The position numbers were made by a program, and so were the translations under genes. A DNA stretch of 64,000 bases from Ischnura elegans (taxonomy: Eukaryota > Arthropoda > Insecta > Odonata > Coenagrionidae). The notes beneath the pieces are model-generated. The model saw nothing but the letters and a program-made list of their open reading frames with translations. It was not told where the DNA came from and made no database searches. Shown here one piece after another: positions 45,738 through 57,091 of the stretch. Location: NCBI RefSeq assembly GCF_921293095.1, contig NC_060253.1, positions 74,189,992-74,253,991 on the forward strand, given 5' to 3'. Position 1 is the first letter of the stretch. Each line of letters starts with the position of its first letter.

Positions 45738-45875
45738 ACCATCAAGTACAAGGTAATAAAGGTAATAAAAAATGATGGCCCACAAGGTATTGCACCCTAT
45801 TTTTTTCGAAATATATTCATTGCACATTATGAGAACTACACACACGAAAGAATAATGTTTCGACTACACACCCTA

Positions 45876-46178
45876 TTATTCCACATAATCTTCGTCCCAT
45901 TCCATGACCTTCCTCTATCGCGAAACAAGGTCGTGTTTGCCGTAATGGTACCAATATTTGTTCTGGTCCCCGACCGCTTTTAATCTTGGGAGTATCGCCG
46001 AACCGCCTTCTGATGCCCTCATCCTCTGAGCCCAGCGACTAACTGTACTCCTAATGACAGCAGATTGTCCATAGACTTTTCACAAACGTTTTTAAATATT
46101 CCCTACAGATTCTTTCTCTGTAGTGAGAAATTCAATGGCGGCAAGCAGCTTGCAACATAAATCACTAACAGACACCAT
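45876..46178 (-). pseudogene. Internally deleted mariner-type transposase
   Basis: The minus-strand frame starts ATG at 46178: MVSVSDLCCKLLAAIEFLTT, EKESVGNI, stop, KRL, stop, KVYGQSAVIRSTVSRWAQRM. This is the N-terminal helix-turn-helix pattern of mariner transposases (AIxxL...I..R...VYG.SA....TV.RW..R). The same frame then reads LVSR, stop, RKVMEWDEDYVE and ends at 45876-45878, resembling the mariner C-terminus (L.SRW.KC....GDYVE). Only about 100 codons remain of a usual 340-350; the whole DD34D catalytic core is missing, and three in-frame stops are present. The inverted ends were not located. Confidence 0.7.
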
Positions 46179-46813
46179 TTTAAAACTATCACTCGCAGGA
46201 GCCAGAAATTTTGCGCAGACACCCATGAAACTTCAGATAGTGCATAAGTGATGTTTCGCATTCGTACCATTGTTGTCGGCTGGGAAAACAATATTTTTTA
46301 TTGCCTAAATCGAAAGATTATTACTCCTGTAGTACGTGTTTCACGCTTTACATTTTTAAATGCCAATATATATTTTTCGCGATTAAATGAAAAGAGAAAA
46401 TTTTCAAGCGCGCGGAAACGCGACGGCTCAGTATGAATGCTGGGAAATGCCCGAGTGACGTCTGGCTGCTGATGTGTGGGGCCACCTGGGTGCGAGGCTA
46501 TAAACGCCGATACGATGCAGGCTGCTTGCTGCCGTTGCTGCCGCCGGCAGTACCGTGCTAGCAGGAAGCACTTGGCTTAAATACGGATTATTAATACCCT
46601 ATCAAACGAAGGAAACTTTCCGACCTTAGGCAAGTTTAATAGTCTTAGATGATTATTATAGAGATGTTTCCCTGGGCTCTGTGCCTCATGCATGCATTGT
46701 TAATCTCAGACGATGTATAACTCCTGACTAATCGTATAGCATCTGGGCCCCTGTGACGTCACGTGGAGTGACATCAAATGGGCGCCAATCTAGCCTTTTT
46801 TAAATAAGATTAA
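46179..46813. other. No recognised gene
   Basis: A GC-rich patch at 46490-46570 (GCTGCTTGCTGCCGTTGCTG) is not assignable. The rest is AT-rich. Confidence 0.35.
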
Positions 46814-46936
46814 AATTTGTGGATTTCTCCATTTTCCGGGTTATCGCCGCATTTCGTTGTCAGAGGTGACGACAGTTTCGCCAGGATTCCACCAGGCGTC
46901 TTCAGGTCGAAGTGGTGCTTTCAGTGTTTTTGCCGC

Positions 46937-47020
46937 ATATATATAGCTCTATATATACGCGGCTATATACGCGGCTATATATACGCGGCTATATATATAT
47001 AGCTATATACAGCTGTATAC
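46937..47020. repeat. CGCGGCTATATA tandem tract
   Basis: AT-rich tandem units (CGCGGCTATATA, with TATATATAGCTATATA) fill the centre of the 330-bp palindrome. The tract is itself partly self-complementary and likely unstable. Confidence 0.75.
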
Positions 47021-47048
47021 GCGGCAAAAACACCGAAAGCACCACTTC

Positions 47049-47089
47049 GACCTGAAGACGCCTGGTGGAATCCTGGCGAAACTGTCGTC
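47049..47089 (+). ncRNA. Hammerhead ribozyme-like motif
   Basis: GAC (47049-47051), CTGAAGA (47052-47058), C, GCC, a 12-nt loop, GGC, GAAAC (47078-47082), T, GTC (47084-47086), GTC. CTGAAGA fits CTGANGA. GAC/GTC can pair as a 3-bp helix I and GCC/GGC as helix II. Helix III is minimal (AC-T-GT), so a dimeric form would be needed. As at 8830-8872, one extra base follows the first box. The inverted copy is in the left arm near 46868-46908. Confidence 0.5.
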
Positions 47090-47143
47090 ACCTCTGACAA
47101 CGAAATGCGGCGATAACCCCGAAAATGGAGAAATCCACAAATT

Positions 47144-47630
47144 CTGTACGCTACGGAAGACTCCGAGACAACAAGGTTAAAATTTACTATTAGCATTTGT
47201 TTAAACTGGAATTTCTAAAACCAAATAATTTGATGTTATGAATTCACTAATGGTGGGTAACGAATCGCAAGCAATGCCTTTCATTTTCTTTGATGAAGGA
47301 AACTACCCTAGTGTAGTTCATAACTTCCTGGGTGACCCTCATATGTAGCTGTGAAAAAATCTTAACCCAACAGTGGACAAGAAAATGAATAGTATTTGGA
47401 CAAGGATGTGCAGTTCGCTCTATCCCCCGTAATTTTTATGTCTATATCGAGAAAACCGTCAAGTAAATCACATATAACTGGAGGTTAGGGTACCTAAATC
47501 CCATAGAACATGAAATATTAATGAAGTTAACAAATGAAGCAAAATGGAGTAATCTAAAAACTTGCATTCTAAACGCTGCTGCTCGCTAGCCTAAATTCAT
47601 ATGTTGATTTCGAAGGGCGCCCTCTTCTTT
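47144..47630. other. AT-rich stretch, nothing recognised
   Basis: No supported feature. Confidence 0.4.
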
Positions 47631-47894
47631 CCACTTCACCTTCACCGCTCTCAATTCTTCGTTAAAACATTCGCGGGTAGTTATTAACTTTTTGGCACTG
47701 TTGCCGCGGCAATGTTTGCGTCGCCCTCAAGTTACCCGACCAATGCTGGTCGCTTCATCAAGAGAATCAGAACCAGCATCGGTTGGGGCCACCCAAAAAT
47801 TTGCGCGGCGACATAGTCCAAAAAGTTTTTAACTACCATGACGAGCACCCGCGAAAGTTTTAACGAAGAATTAAGAACGGAGAAGGTGAATTGG
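47631..47894. repeat. Nested fold-back of about 264 bp, PLE-type
   Basis: Outer arms match as TTCAATTCTTCGTTAAAAC-like sequence (left TCTCAATTCTTCGTTAAAAC; right GTTTTAACGAAGAATTAAGA), with TTCGCGGGT and AACTTTTTGG further in. Inner arms are CCCGACCAATGCTGGT and ACCAGCATCGGTTGGGG. On the minus strand the centre reads CTTGATGAAGCGACC, AGCATT, GGTCGGGTAAC: a TGATGA box, a CGACC/GGTCG helix and GGTAAC in place of GAAAC. A decayed hammerhead-like member of the palindrome class. Confidence 0.6.
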
Positions 47895-48718
47895 ACTGAT
47901 AAAAGGAAGATAGACGAAGTGCCACTCTTTGTGGGCGATGAGAGAAAGATTTTGAATGAGATAAGGAAAAGACAGAGTATTGAGCGAGTACTGAGCGGGG
48001 GGGGAGTTATTAAAAACCGCGCTGCAGGGAAGAATGCTTGATAGCCAGAGGGAAGGGAAGAAGAGAATAGGACTTATAGGCGGAAAGAATAAAAGGGAGT
48101 AAGCCGTATTTGATTCGAAGGGAGAAACACATGATGGGAGTGGAGACAGTCAGAGCTATTCTCTAACTTAACCGAAAGAATATTTCCATGTTTACATTTC
48201 CTCAAACGCATGAAACCTGATTCAAAATAAGGCATTACTTACCCTATAGTAGGGTTTATGATGCTTGAGAAAATGACAAACTAATTACGTAAAAATAATA
48301 TACTTAATTAATTTCATCGTCACTCAACAATCATAGAACCACCAAACACCGTCTCACGGGGACCTGTTGCTGCAAGCCAAGCGGTCAAAATAGACACATA
48401 CCTGAAAGGAAGAGAAAAAGGCAATGAAGTAGCTGTTAGCTAAAGTTTTATCACTATGAGTATTTAAAATACAAATTTTCAAGATACTCAAAATCACTAA
48501 CTCCAATTTACCAACATAGGAAAAACGTCATGGGATAGATGAAATGCAATGTTAAAACCTGCAAATATCTAGATCAGGTATAGAATATTTAAAATTATGA
48601 TTAGATACAGAAAAGAACAACAAAGCATTACATCGTGATTTTGTACATGAGAAAGAAAATTATAGTCTATATTATGGATTAAGAGTAATTTAATCGTAAC
48701 CGCTAAAATAACGGCTCA
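47895..48718. other. No gene; purine-rich then AT-rich
   Basis: 47880-48130 is purine-biased on the plus strand and contains ATTGAGCGAGTACTGAGCG, also present at about 39574. 48180-48718 is AT-rich with nothing recognised. Confidence 0.35.
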
Positions 48719-48990
48719 TCCACATCTACATACTACCCCGCGAGCCACCTAAAAGGCGTGTGGCAGAGGTTGTTAGAACAATAGCCGTTCAAATATAAAC
48801 AGAAAATGCTGTAACAAAATTACGAACACCATTTATTAAAGTCCTTCATGGTACGGGGGAAAAGGGAATTTCCATATCTATTCGTTCGGAAAAATGTCTT
48901 CCTTAATTTATCGCTTCTGGTCGACCTGGAAATATAGTGGAGCTCTAAGATGATGTTCTCCGTGTCCTTCTTAAAGTTACGGTTAAATCT
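48719..48990 (+). repeat. Interspersed repeat CATACTACCCCG, copy 1
   Basis: Shares with 49614-49730: ACATACTACCCCGCGAGCC, CCTAAAAGGCGTGTG, GGTTGTTAGAACAATAGCCG and AACAAAAT. This copy extends further (to about 48990, GACCTGGAAATATAGTGGAG). Probably a 3' part of a retroelement; no coding was recognised. Confidence 0.6.
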
Positions 48991-49275
48991 GACATTCAAA
49001 GAGCAAATGAAAGAAACAAAATCGAGATGCGTATAGTCAGGATTAAAGCAAGAATAAAATATTCAATTACATATCCCAAAATAAAATGAAAAGGAATTGT
49101 AAAAAGTTATCAAAAATCTGAACATAAATATAAATAACGTGACTCATTCTTTAAAATAGTTAAGTATTAGTGCCCAATGGTCAGTGAGGGATAAGACAAT
49201 TTCGGAACAACCAATTTTTGGGCAGAAATTTTCATGCCTTTTGCTTGATTCATTGTGAACCCTACTTATACTCAC

Positions 49276-49348
49276 GGCCTCGTGGCCTAACGGATAAGGC
49301 GTCGGACTTCGGATCCGAAGATTGCAGGTTCGAATCCTGCCGGGGTCG
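49276..49348 (+). tRNA. tRNA-Arg (anticodon UCG)
   Basis: 73 nt folding as a canonical tRNA. Acceptor arm GGCCTCG with CGGGGTC (one G-U near the end and one internal), discriminator G. D-arm with TGGCCTAACGGATAAGGC (A box), anticodon stem TCGGA/TCCGA with loop CTTCGGA giving anticodon TCG, and T-arm GCAGGTTCGAATCCTGC (B box GGTTCGAATCC). No intron. CCA is not encoded, as expected in eukaryotes. A run of seven T at 49351-49357 is a good pol III terminator. It decodes CGA and by wobble CGG arginine codons. It lies alone between two copies of a dispersed repeat. Nothing in the structure suggests a pseudogene. Confidence 0.95.
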
Positions 49349-49350
49349 AC

Positions 49351-49357
49351 TTTTTTT
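49351..49357 (+). terminator. Pol III T-run terminator of tRNA-Arg
   Basis: Seven T residues two bases after the tRNA 3' end. Confidence 0.85.
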
Positions 49358-49613
49358 CTCCTCTCAATTTCTGTTGCAATGATTACCTTCGAGACGTAGT
49401 CCAAGTTCCAGACGTTTTTACCTTTTATTTATCAAATATACGTAAGCTTCTTAGCGTTCTTAAATTTTTGCAACGGGTTACTGAATGTATACAATCGTCA
49501 AGCTCATCGAATCAACGGCACTTTCGTCGCAGGTCCAAATTTCCATAAATATTTAATCCTATGTATTTATTTGAGCGTAATTTTGTAATAGGTAAATTAA
49601 AGACGGTTCACTA

Positions 49614-49730
49614 GCATGTACATACTACCCCGTGAGCCGCCTAAAAGGCGCGTGAAAGGGGTGTTAGGACACCAGCCGTTTAGCTATAAAAAGCAAATAC
49701 TCCAACAAAATGTCAGCGAACTTGAATATC
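49614..49730 (+). repeat. Interspersed repeat CATACTACCCCG, copy 2
   Basis: TACATACTACCCCGTGAGCC, CCTAAAAGGCGCGTG, GGTGTTAGGACACCAGCCGT, CAACAAAATGTCAGCGAAC; same orientation as copy 1 at 48719-48990. The two copies bracket the tRNA gene. Confidence 0.65.
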
Positions 49731-50041
49731 ATCGGACATGCGTAGTTTTAATTCGTGAATAAGACAAATTGTTTATTCTTCCTCCTTTTTTTCTGCAGCA
49801 TGTCGCACTTTTTTAATAAAGATGCAAAGACACTAAAATGTCCGACAAAAAAAGACACAAACAAATTAAAAAGTAATGTTATCTTATAACTTAAAATTTA
49901 AGTAAGTAAAAGGAAGTTCGATTCAACAACACCTTAATCATAAGTTTGAAGTCCATCCTCTGTAGCGAAAAAGGAGTATGGAATAGCAAATGAAATCGAA
50001 TAGATTTGCTACGAGTGGAATTCTGCAATGAACCCGTTCGA
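49731..50041. other. AT-rich stretch, nothing recognised
   Basis: No supported feature. Confidence 0.4.
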
Positions 50042-50263
50042 GGTTGATTTACACGGGGCAAGCCATTGCGCAATCTGATGTACTTACAAAGGCGCAGTCA
50101 AAATTGCATAGCGTACAGGAGAGAATTGCTAGCACGCATGTGAGAATGTATTTATGCGCGATGACAAAATAGCCCCTATTCTAATTCCGAGGTCGCATCC
50201 TCGCATTTTCAATAAATCTTTTCAGTGCTAATCTGCGCAATGACGTGCAACGTGTAAAACGCC
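50042..50263 (+). mobile_element. MITE, GGCCGTTTTACACGG family, copy 3
   Basis: The 222-bp element begins GGTTGATTTACACGG (diverged at the tip) and ends CGTGTAAAACGCCC. The inner AGTCAAAATTGC and AAAATAGCCCCTATTCTAAT blocks match copy 2. Same orientation as copies 1 and 2. The decayed tips suggest it is the oldest copy. Confidence 0.75.
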
Positions 50264-52296
50264 CATGAGACATAGGCAGTATAGGGGTATACTGAGCAAT
50301 CTCCGATTGGTACAATTGGGATTCATAGGCAGAACAGTATATGTAGCCCTTTACTTATTTAAATTTCAACTCAGATAATCACTGCAGCTCCTAAAACCTT
50401 AATCCCAACAATAAATAAGGGGATAACAACGCATAACCGATTACACCTCACGGAATAGGCGTTAATGTCCCGCGAACTGACAACTAATATACTACCACCG
50501 GCCTTCAGAGCTGGACCGGATGAACACATGGTAACCAGGAACAACAGTTAACACTCCACGAGAAAGATAACTCGCAGAGATCGGTGCACGTTTAAAAGAT
50601 CAAAATTATTGCCTTCCCTAAGTTGGCGAATAACAAAACCTGTATTTTCTGAAAACTGACTTACATTCTTCATTGCCTATTCGTCTAAAAACCACTTCGT
50701 CAAGATTTAAATACAATATGGAAGCGCTCCAGAAATACACGTTACCTAGATTCGCTTGTCGTCTTCCCAAATCAATGTGATACGTAAAAATTTCAATGGG
50801 GTTTTACTGGATGTTGCGAGGCGGCTAAGCAATCAATCATACTAAAAATAATGTAAAATCATGACATAAGCGATCAAAATCAAGCAGCACAATTACTTCA
50901 ACATGAAAACACATTATATTAACGGAGGAAAACTGCATAAGCAGAGCGTCGGCTTTCGCAAAATACCTGGTACTGGCAGAAGCTTCCAAATGAATGCAAT
51001 TAAAATCAAATTTCATATTGATTCTATGTGCCCTAATTTTCGCTTCAATGAGCTTCATCCGGTGACCAAATTAGGCTCCGCCGCACAAAGGTCGTGTAAG
51101 AGCCAATTTCAATTAAAATTGCGAAGCTCAATTTTAATATCATTGATCAAAGATTAATAAGCAACGCTTAATACAATTGGTTATACCTATAGGCAAAAAA
51201 ATAGCTACACTTTTGCAAAAATATCCATATTGTCCCAGGTAGACTTATTTCGAGATAAACTTCGAATTTATTATATTCAATGCTTTTAAGCTATGTAAAT
51301 GTAGTCAATATAATTTATAGTTACAATGGCCTTATAATGATAAGACAGTTCTATAATATTGTTCCATACCTCGCAAATGTGAAAATAAACCCTCCCTATA
51401 ATATATGCCCATTAGGGCAGGAATGACTAACTGTCCATTCAATGTTCTACAGTTTAATAAGGCTCTATATCTCAGTTCCCCACGAAAATATTAATGAATT
51501 ATTTACTTCCAACCGGAAAAGCAGAAGCTTCTTGGGTCTGTATTAATTATTTCAGGAAAATATATATTAATATTTACCAGTTTCTCAAAATAAAATTTTC
51601 GTCAGACGTTTCGTCTAAACAATTAAATTAACGAAAGGAGTTTTTACGATAAAAACGTTACGTCAAACAGACTTTAAAAAACCGCAATTCAATGCGAAAC
51701 AATTTTACTATGAGCCCCAGGAAATAATGTAGGCCGTTTAAATTTCTAATACCGAATTTTGAATAAAAAACTGCAATCCCTTTTGCGGTTACTTGGACGT
51801 TACTCGTTATAATGTTTGATATCATTGAGTATACATCGAACTTACGCTAAATATTTTATACCAAAATGATAATTCGAGCGATCATTTCATTGGTCCCTGA
51901 AAAGCTATCGCTTGAGCTATCACTCAGAGAGACGGAAAAAATGATCGAGTGATCCAGGCTTTAGCGACGACCAGCGATGGCGACAAGTACAATCAGCGAT
52001 CACGCCTCGGGAACAACAGACCGGGATGAAGAAGAATTCGTAGGAGGCCTGGAAGATGGGATATTTCCTTCCCAGGAGGGTATAGCACGAGGCGTATGAA
52101 GCGGCTTTAAAGGGGTCCAGGACGCGAAGATATGAGACAGCGGGTAAGGAGGAGAAGAGATAGGCTGGGATGAAGGCTGGGAAGATGTGCTGGCGGACAT
52201 AAACAAAAGAAGCACGAGAGATTTCACGGGAGGAGCCGCTCCTCTTTTTTTCCAAAGCATTCTTTTCTTCGACTCGGACACAAAAGCCCTGCCCTC

Positions 52297-52330
52297 TGGG
52301 GGATCGTCCATAAATTACGTCAAACCCCCG
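52297..52330. repeat. Transposon-end-like motif GGGGGATCGTCCATAAATTA
   Basis: GGGGGATCGTCCATAAATTA followed by CGTCAAACCCCCG resembles the widespread GGG-CGTCCATAAATTACGT ends of a metazoan DNA-element family. Only one end is present, so a decayed relic is likely. Confidence 0.35.
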
Positions 52331-53016
52331 TAGAACAAGGGATGGGACGCACCCCTTCGTAGTATTATTATCAGGCAAGGGATAAGGAGGAGAGGGAAAA
52401 AATAAATATTCGGTGGGATCGGGGCAAATGAGATGTCACGGCGGAATTATTCCATTTCAGTTCACAAGCCTCCTCTCTCTAACCCCTGTTTGTAGAAATA
52501 GAGATAAATGAAGATGTAGAAATTGTTCGAGGTCATAGCGTACACACTAGCATACGAGAACTTAATTTTATTCATGGAATTATCAAAACATTCCAACTGT
52601 GGCGAGAGCAAAGATAGCGACCCCCTTCATAAGGGTTGTGCTTATTCGATCGCAGTAGAAAAGAGAATAAATAATTGAGTGACAAAACTTTTCAGCTAAT
52701 TTTTTCCGCGAGATCGTCCCAATGCCACCGTCACGTGTGTCCAAAAATGATTTCTGAGTCAATGTCTTTTATCCAGGGCTAATATAATGACATGAATACA
52801 ATAACATGAATACAAAATACTTCAAATTGCAAAAATATATAATGATATGGTCCCTCATTTCTGCACTCGAATTTAAGGATTTACACGTATACTTTCGCAT
52901 ACGTCAATAGCTTATTGACTCTTCCTGTAGGCCGGTTTAAACAAGAAGGCCGTATGCAACAAATTTACTCTAGTTTAAATTTATCATGGATACGCACTCA
53001 AACAATTTAACTTTTA

Positions 53017-53056
53017 CAGGCCATGTCAGGCCATGTCAGGCCATCCCAGGCCATGT
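53017..53056 (+). repeat. CAGGCCATGT minisatellite, four units
   Basis: Four 10-bp units CAGGCCATGT, the third changed to CAGGCCATCC. Confidence 0.85.
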
Positions 53057-56000
53057 GACGACATCTCACCCTTACACCCTAACAAACAGTTTACACAGTT
53101 TTTTCCATAGTTGGAATTACAAGCACATTCTCCATCACTAGTAATATAAAAATAACGTTCGCACTTTCAAAAATCCGTGTAATTAAATAATTAACAAGTC
53201 ATTTTAGACGTAAACCAACCAGAAAGTTTAAAATACAGGATTTTCACATTTTAGAATTCTATCTCTACGTTGTAAAATTACATTACTTTAATCAAGAAAA
53301 TTTCTTCTACAGACCACGCCGTGGCGTATTAACCTCAACTTTCCCATCCATTTTTTTTTATAAATACACTAGATTTAGGTTCCCGAACAAATTTAGGCAT
53401 TACAAATTTTTTCCGGCACAAACGCCGAATTTTCAAAGAATAAAACAGTACCAAGGATTGCAAACGAAATTAAAAAGAAGCACCAATACCTATTCGATTA
53501 AATTCCAATGATTTGTAGAGGGCGGGTGACGTCATTACATTGGTCCCTCAATACCTCGAGCGTCACAATGGTAACGTGGGCATTGTGTCACATGACATGC
53601 GTACGATTAAAATTCAAAACAAAATGGTGGATTACATCTAATAATAGCCATGTATTTCTGCACCCAAATCAATCTAGGGATGCTAAGTAAACTTTTATAG
53701 GTGAGTAAAGTTAAAAATATTTTAATATTTTTTTTTGTATTTCATTCAGATATGTGCTTAATTTGTCCTCGCGAAATCACTGATGTCCAAATTTACCGCG
53801 TCACGTCATACACATGATGAGTACAAGTTTTTACTGAAGAGAGTCCTAGCTTACCGCCGTCTAAAATTCTTACAGTAAGGATAGCTGTGACGTCATGATG
53901 TAAAGCAGATGAAGCAGAATTCCCTGAGGGTCGCGTAAATCTTAATTTCAGTTCTGAATTAATGAATGTATTAGGGCCTCTAGTGAGCTCGACATTCTTC
54001 TTAATGGATATATCCGAGGAGAAAATAGTTATCTTTAAGTGTTCTTTCAAAATGAAAATTTATGAGGATTGGTGGTGAATCGGAACCTCACCGCAAATTA
54101 AACGGGAGAAATCTTAGGCCCGTATGGTAATTTCTCCTCAAGCAAGTTTCCTCACCGCAAAACTCATTTCGACGCACCGAAGAACTGCGTATCAGGCTCA
54201 ATGCTTAAAAAAACTACATCTCTTAACCAACTTCAACACAAGATTAAATATATAAAATTCATTCTCAAGAAGAAAGACCAATCAATTGCAAAAATTAAGT
54301 GGACGGTCAATAATACAAAAATATTTACATATCATCATAACTTTAAAGGATACAATTATCTATAAAGAGATGTCCACAGATATAGCGAATGGTATATTTA
54401 ACTCTTTTCCTTATACTTGAAACTACTAAGACATTACAACTAGCGTATAAATGCGCTCACGAAATACACAAAACAGGCAAGAGAAAATACCAGTAAGCAA
54501 AGAAATAACATCTCCCTTATCTTGGGTAACAAGAAATATGGGCCGAGACCAAGAAGTCGGGGAAATGGCAAAATAAACTACGCCCAATAGGGATATCCTT
54601 CTCCACAAAGTTCGCAAGCACTTAGCAAACGAAAATTTGAACAAAAACAGCCCTAAAGTAAGAATATATTACGAAATTAATTAGTCATGCGAATTCGTAC
54701 AAATTCCATGAGAGAATACTAATAATTACATTTTTGAAGACAATGCTTTGGAAAAGGAAATGAGCGAAAGATCAATGAAGAATGTCTTGGAATGGGATCA
54801 AACAACGAAACGAGACAAAAACAAAGATTAGCCAAGAGGAAGAAAACATTTCCCCAAAGGGCACAGTATATACATCCCAGACGAGGACCAAAAACAAGAG
54901 ATAGTGGTTGGGCAATGACCCATACGAGATGAAATATAGCTTGGGGAGGCAAAAACTTAAGCTATCAAAAAACAGTCAGCATAGCAGCACAAAGACTCAG
55001 CTTAGCTTACTGGAGTTACTTTTACTTGACTAACAAGCACGAAAATTCGACCGAGGTGAGGCAGTAAAAGGTAACTATCTGAGCAACGACACACACAGTA
55101 CTTAGGAAATAATTCTATCACATCTTCTGAACAGTCTACATTGAATACAGTAAGCTATTGATAGTAAGATACAGCATTCAATACGAAACGTTATGTAAAA
55201 TAATCCATTATTTTCTTAGGACCATAGTAGCAAAACAAATTTAAACAGTAGAAGAACTGGAACAGGTTGGAATTTTAAAAAACAACGCTGAAAGGTACAT
55301 GCGCAAGACAGACAGGAGTAACGAGTCCACAAAAAATTCCCTATTTCATGCACTATAGTTTTACTTTCTTTAGCAAATATTGAAGATGAAGTGAAGACAA
55401 ACAACTTTAAAATAAAAATTTTAAACGCCATCGGCACGAATATCATTATATAATATCGAATGACCTTGGTAAACAAGGAGTTTTTTTTCGACGCAGGTTT
55501 CTGCCTAAACATTGATACGTTAAAAAGTAGCCCTTCCCTCACGAACGTATCAACCAATCTTCCTGGCAGCAGCCGACCACAATAATGTGTCACCACCACA
55601 GATCGCTAACCCGCCAACAGAAGATACGTTACTTCAGTGCCGTGAAATGACGTTTTTTGCCTTCATCTATCTTTGGAGTTGACTAGCGAGTACTGATTGC
55701 ACGGAATAAAATCCGAGTGCAAATATTTTTTTTCAATCAAACGCTATCAACAGAAATCTGCATAGATCCTTTTTTCGCTAGCAAAAAATATCCAAACATT
55801 TCAAATAGCTTCCTGTACCGTAACTCATTGTCACAAGTTCATAAATCACTATTCCTTTGACGTATGTCTACGAAGAGTTTTTATTCAGTTCGGGGAATTG
55901 TGAAAATTCAAGTAACTTAGTAACTTAGTGACCTTTTGTTAACCTTTGGTAATGTAATAAAGCGATTATATTTTTTTAACGGTCATTAAGGAGGGGTATA

Positions 56001-56440
56001 GGGGACTGATTCACATAGGAAATCTGACGAGAGATGAATAGTAAAAAGTTATTTTCCACCGTCACTTCCAATCAATACAAGGAAAACACCCGAAATTTGA
56101 ATACGGCATAATATACCACTTCTCAAGAGGTATGAAATTATCTTTTGATAAAAATTACTCAAATAGTATGAGTTGACTTCTTTCATTAGTAAACTTCATT
56201 GAACTTGATAATGCTGAAAAAAATAAAAGTAACCAATTTTACAGGATTTTTATCCAATTTTACTAAAAACGCTACAATCTATCATTACATACGTCCCCGC
56301 GGAGATTAACTGTGGTATAGCTCTAGCTTCACCTAACGAAACAAATCTTAGGGATGAAGTATTGTGAAAGTGAGTTATCAACTATTAATACTCACAATCA
56401 GTGATATTTTACCGTTTGGATCATGCCTTCAGTCGGATAT

Positions 56441-56775
56441 TTAGGCATTCATTTGAGTACTCTTAAGAGGTAGTCTTCTAATGTCGTCACCTTTACCTTC
56501 GGAACCCGCAGGGAAGGTATTTTCAGGAGGCGAACGATAGTTCAGGTCATTTGCGCCGTATAGAAGAGTAGAGTAGGGAGGTACAGTGGAGAGAAACTCC
56601 GCAACAGCGTTAGCAAGCTCTAAACGAAAGGCACCAGTGGGACAATGGCGACAACGTCCCATCCTAAGGACAGAATGCTGCACTTGAAATGCCCTCCACA
56701 AAGCACTCAAACAGGGTTAGAGCGACCCCAAAAATGTCTGCCAACGCTTGGATTTGACCCCGGGCCTACGAGAGA
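56441..56775 (-). repeat. SINE-like repeat, third family, copy 1
   Basis: On the minus strand: a B-box-like GGGGTCAAATCC near 56750, GGAGGGCATTTCAAGTGCAG, GATGGGACGTTGTCGCCATT, GTGCCTTTCGTTTAGAGC, TTTCTCTCCAC, GGCGCAAATGACCTGAACTA. The same order is found at 59490-59735. The tRNA-like B-box at one end suggests a SINE, but its A box is unclear. Confidence 0.6.
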
Positions 56776-57091
56776 CCAAATTTACTCGATCCCCCCTCCA
56801 AAAGGTTGAAATATAGGGTAGGAGAGCAAAAAACAAATCCGGATGAGGATGAGGGGAAGAATAGATTTCGGATCGGGGTTTACTAAGACAAGGTACAACT
56901 AAAACCGTAACATTTCGAAGCCTGCCGCGTGAACCTACACCGCTTTGCGCGGCTTTAACGCAAGTTGAGGCTCTTAACCGATTAAGGGTTCATTGAAGTC
57001 TTTTCTCCCTAATGTTGCCATCCTTAATGGACCGCGAGGGCCTAACATCCATAAGCATCAGCCTCGGTGCAAATGCTATGGGAATTCAGGA

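Larger units (their letters stand above)
46814..47143. repeat. 330-bp palindrome with consensus hammerhead boxes
   Basis: Arms 46814-46936 and 47021-47143 are nearly identical inverted copies (AATTTGTGGATTTCTCCATT, CGCCGCATTTCGTTGTCAGA, GGTGACGACAGTTTCGCCAG). Between them is an 84-bp tract of TATATACGCGGC-like units. Each arm contains GACCTGAAGA, GCC/GGC helix, GAAAC, GTC in hammerhead order. It is the second best ribozyme candidate of the window after the PLE at 7843-8918. Confidence 0.8.
50264..56440. other. About 6 kb without a recognised gene
   Basis: Mostly AT-rich. 52000-52390 is GC-richer and open on the minus strand (51920-52378) but shows no domain; part of it is a transposon-end motif at 52297-52330. 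A 10-bp minisatellite is at 53017-53056. Minus-strand hydrophobic frames at 54426-54644 and 54719-54952 are unassigned. No RNA gene found. Confidence 0.3.

Noticed and set aside
49144..49404. Minus-strand open frame of 86 codons over the tRNA gene
   Set aside because: It is the antisense translation of tRNA-Arg (GRIRTCNLRIRSPTPYPLGH), a common false protein.
51920..52378. 152-codon minus-strand frame
   Set aside because: Open because of a GC-richer, purine-biased patch and part of a transposon-end motif; no domain recognised and another frame is also open.
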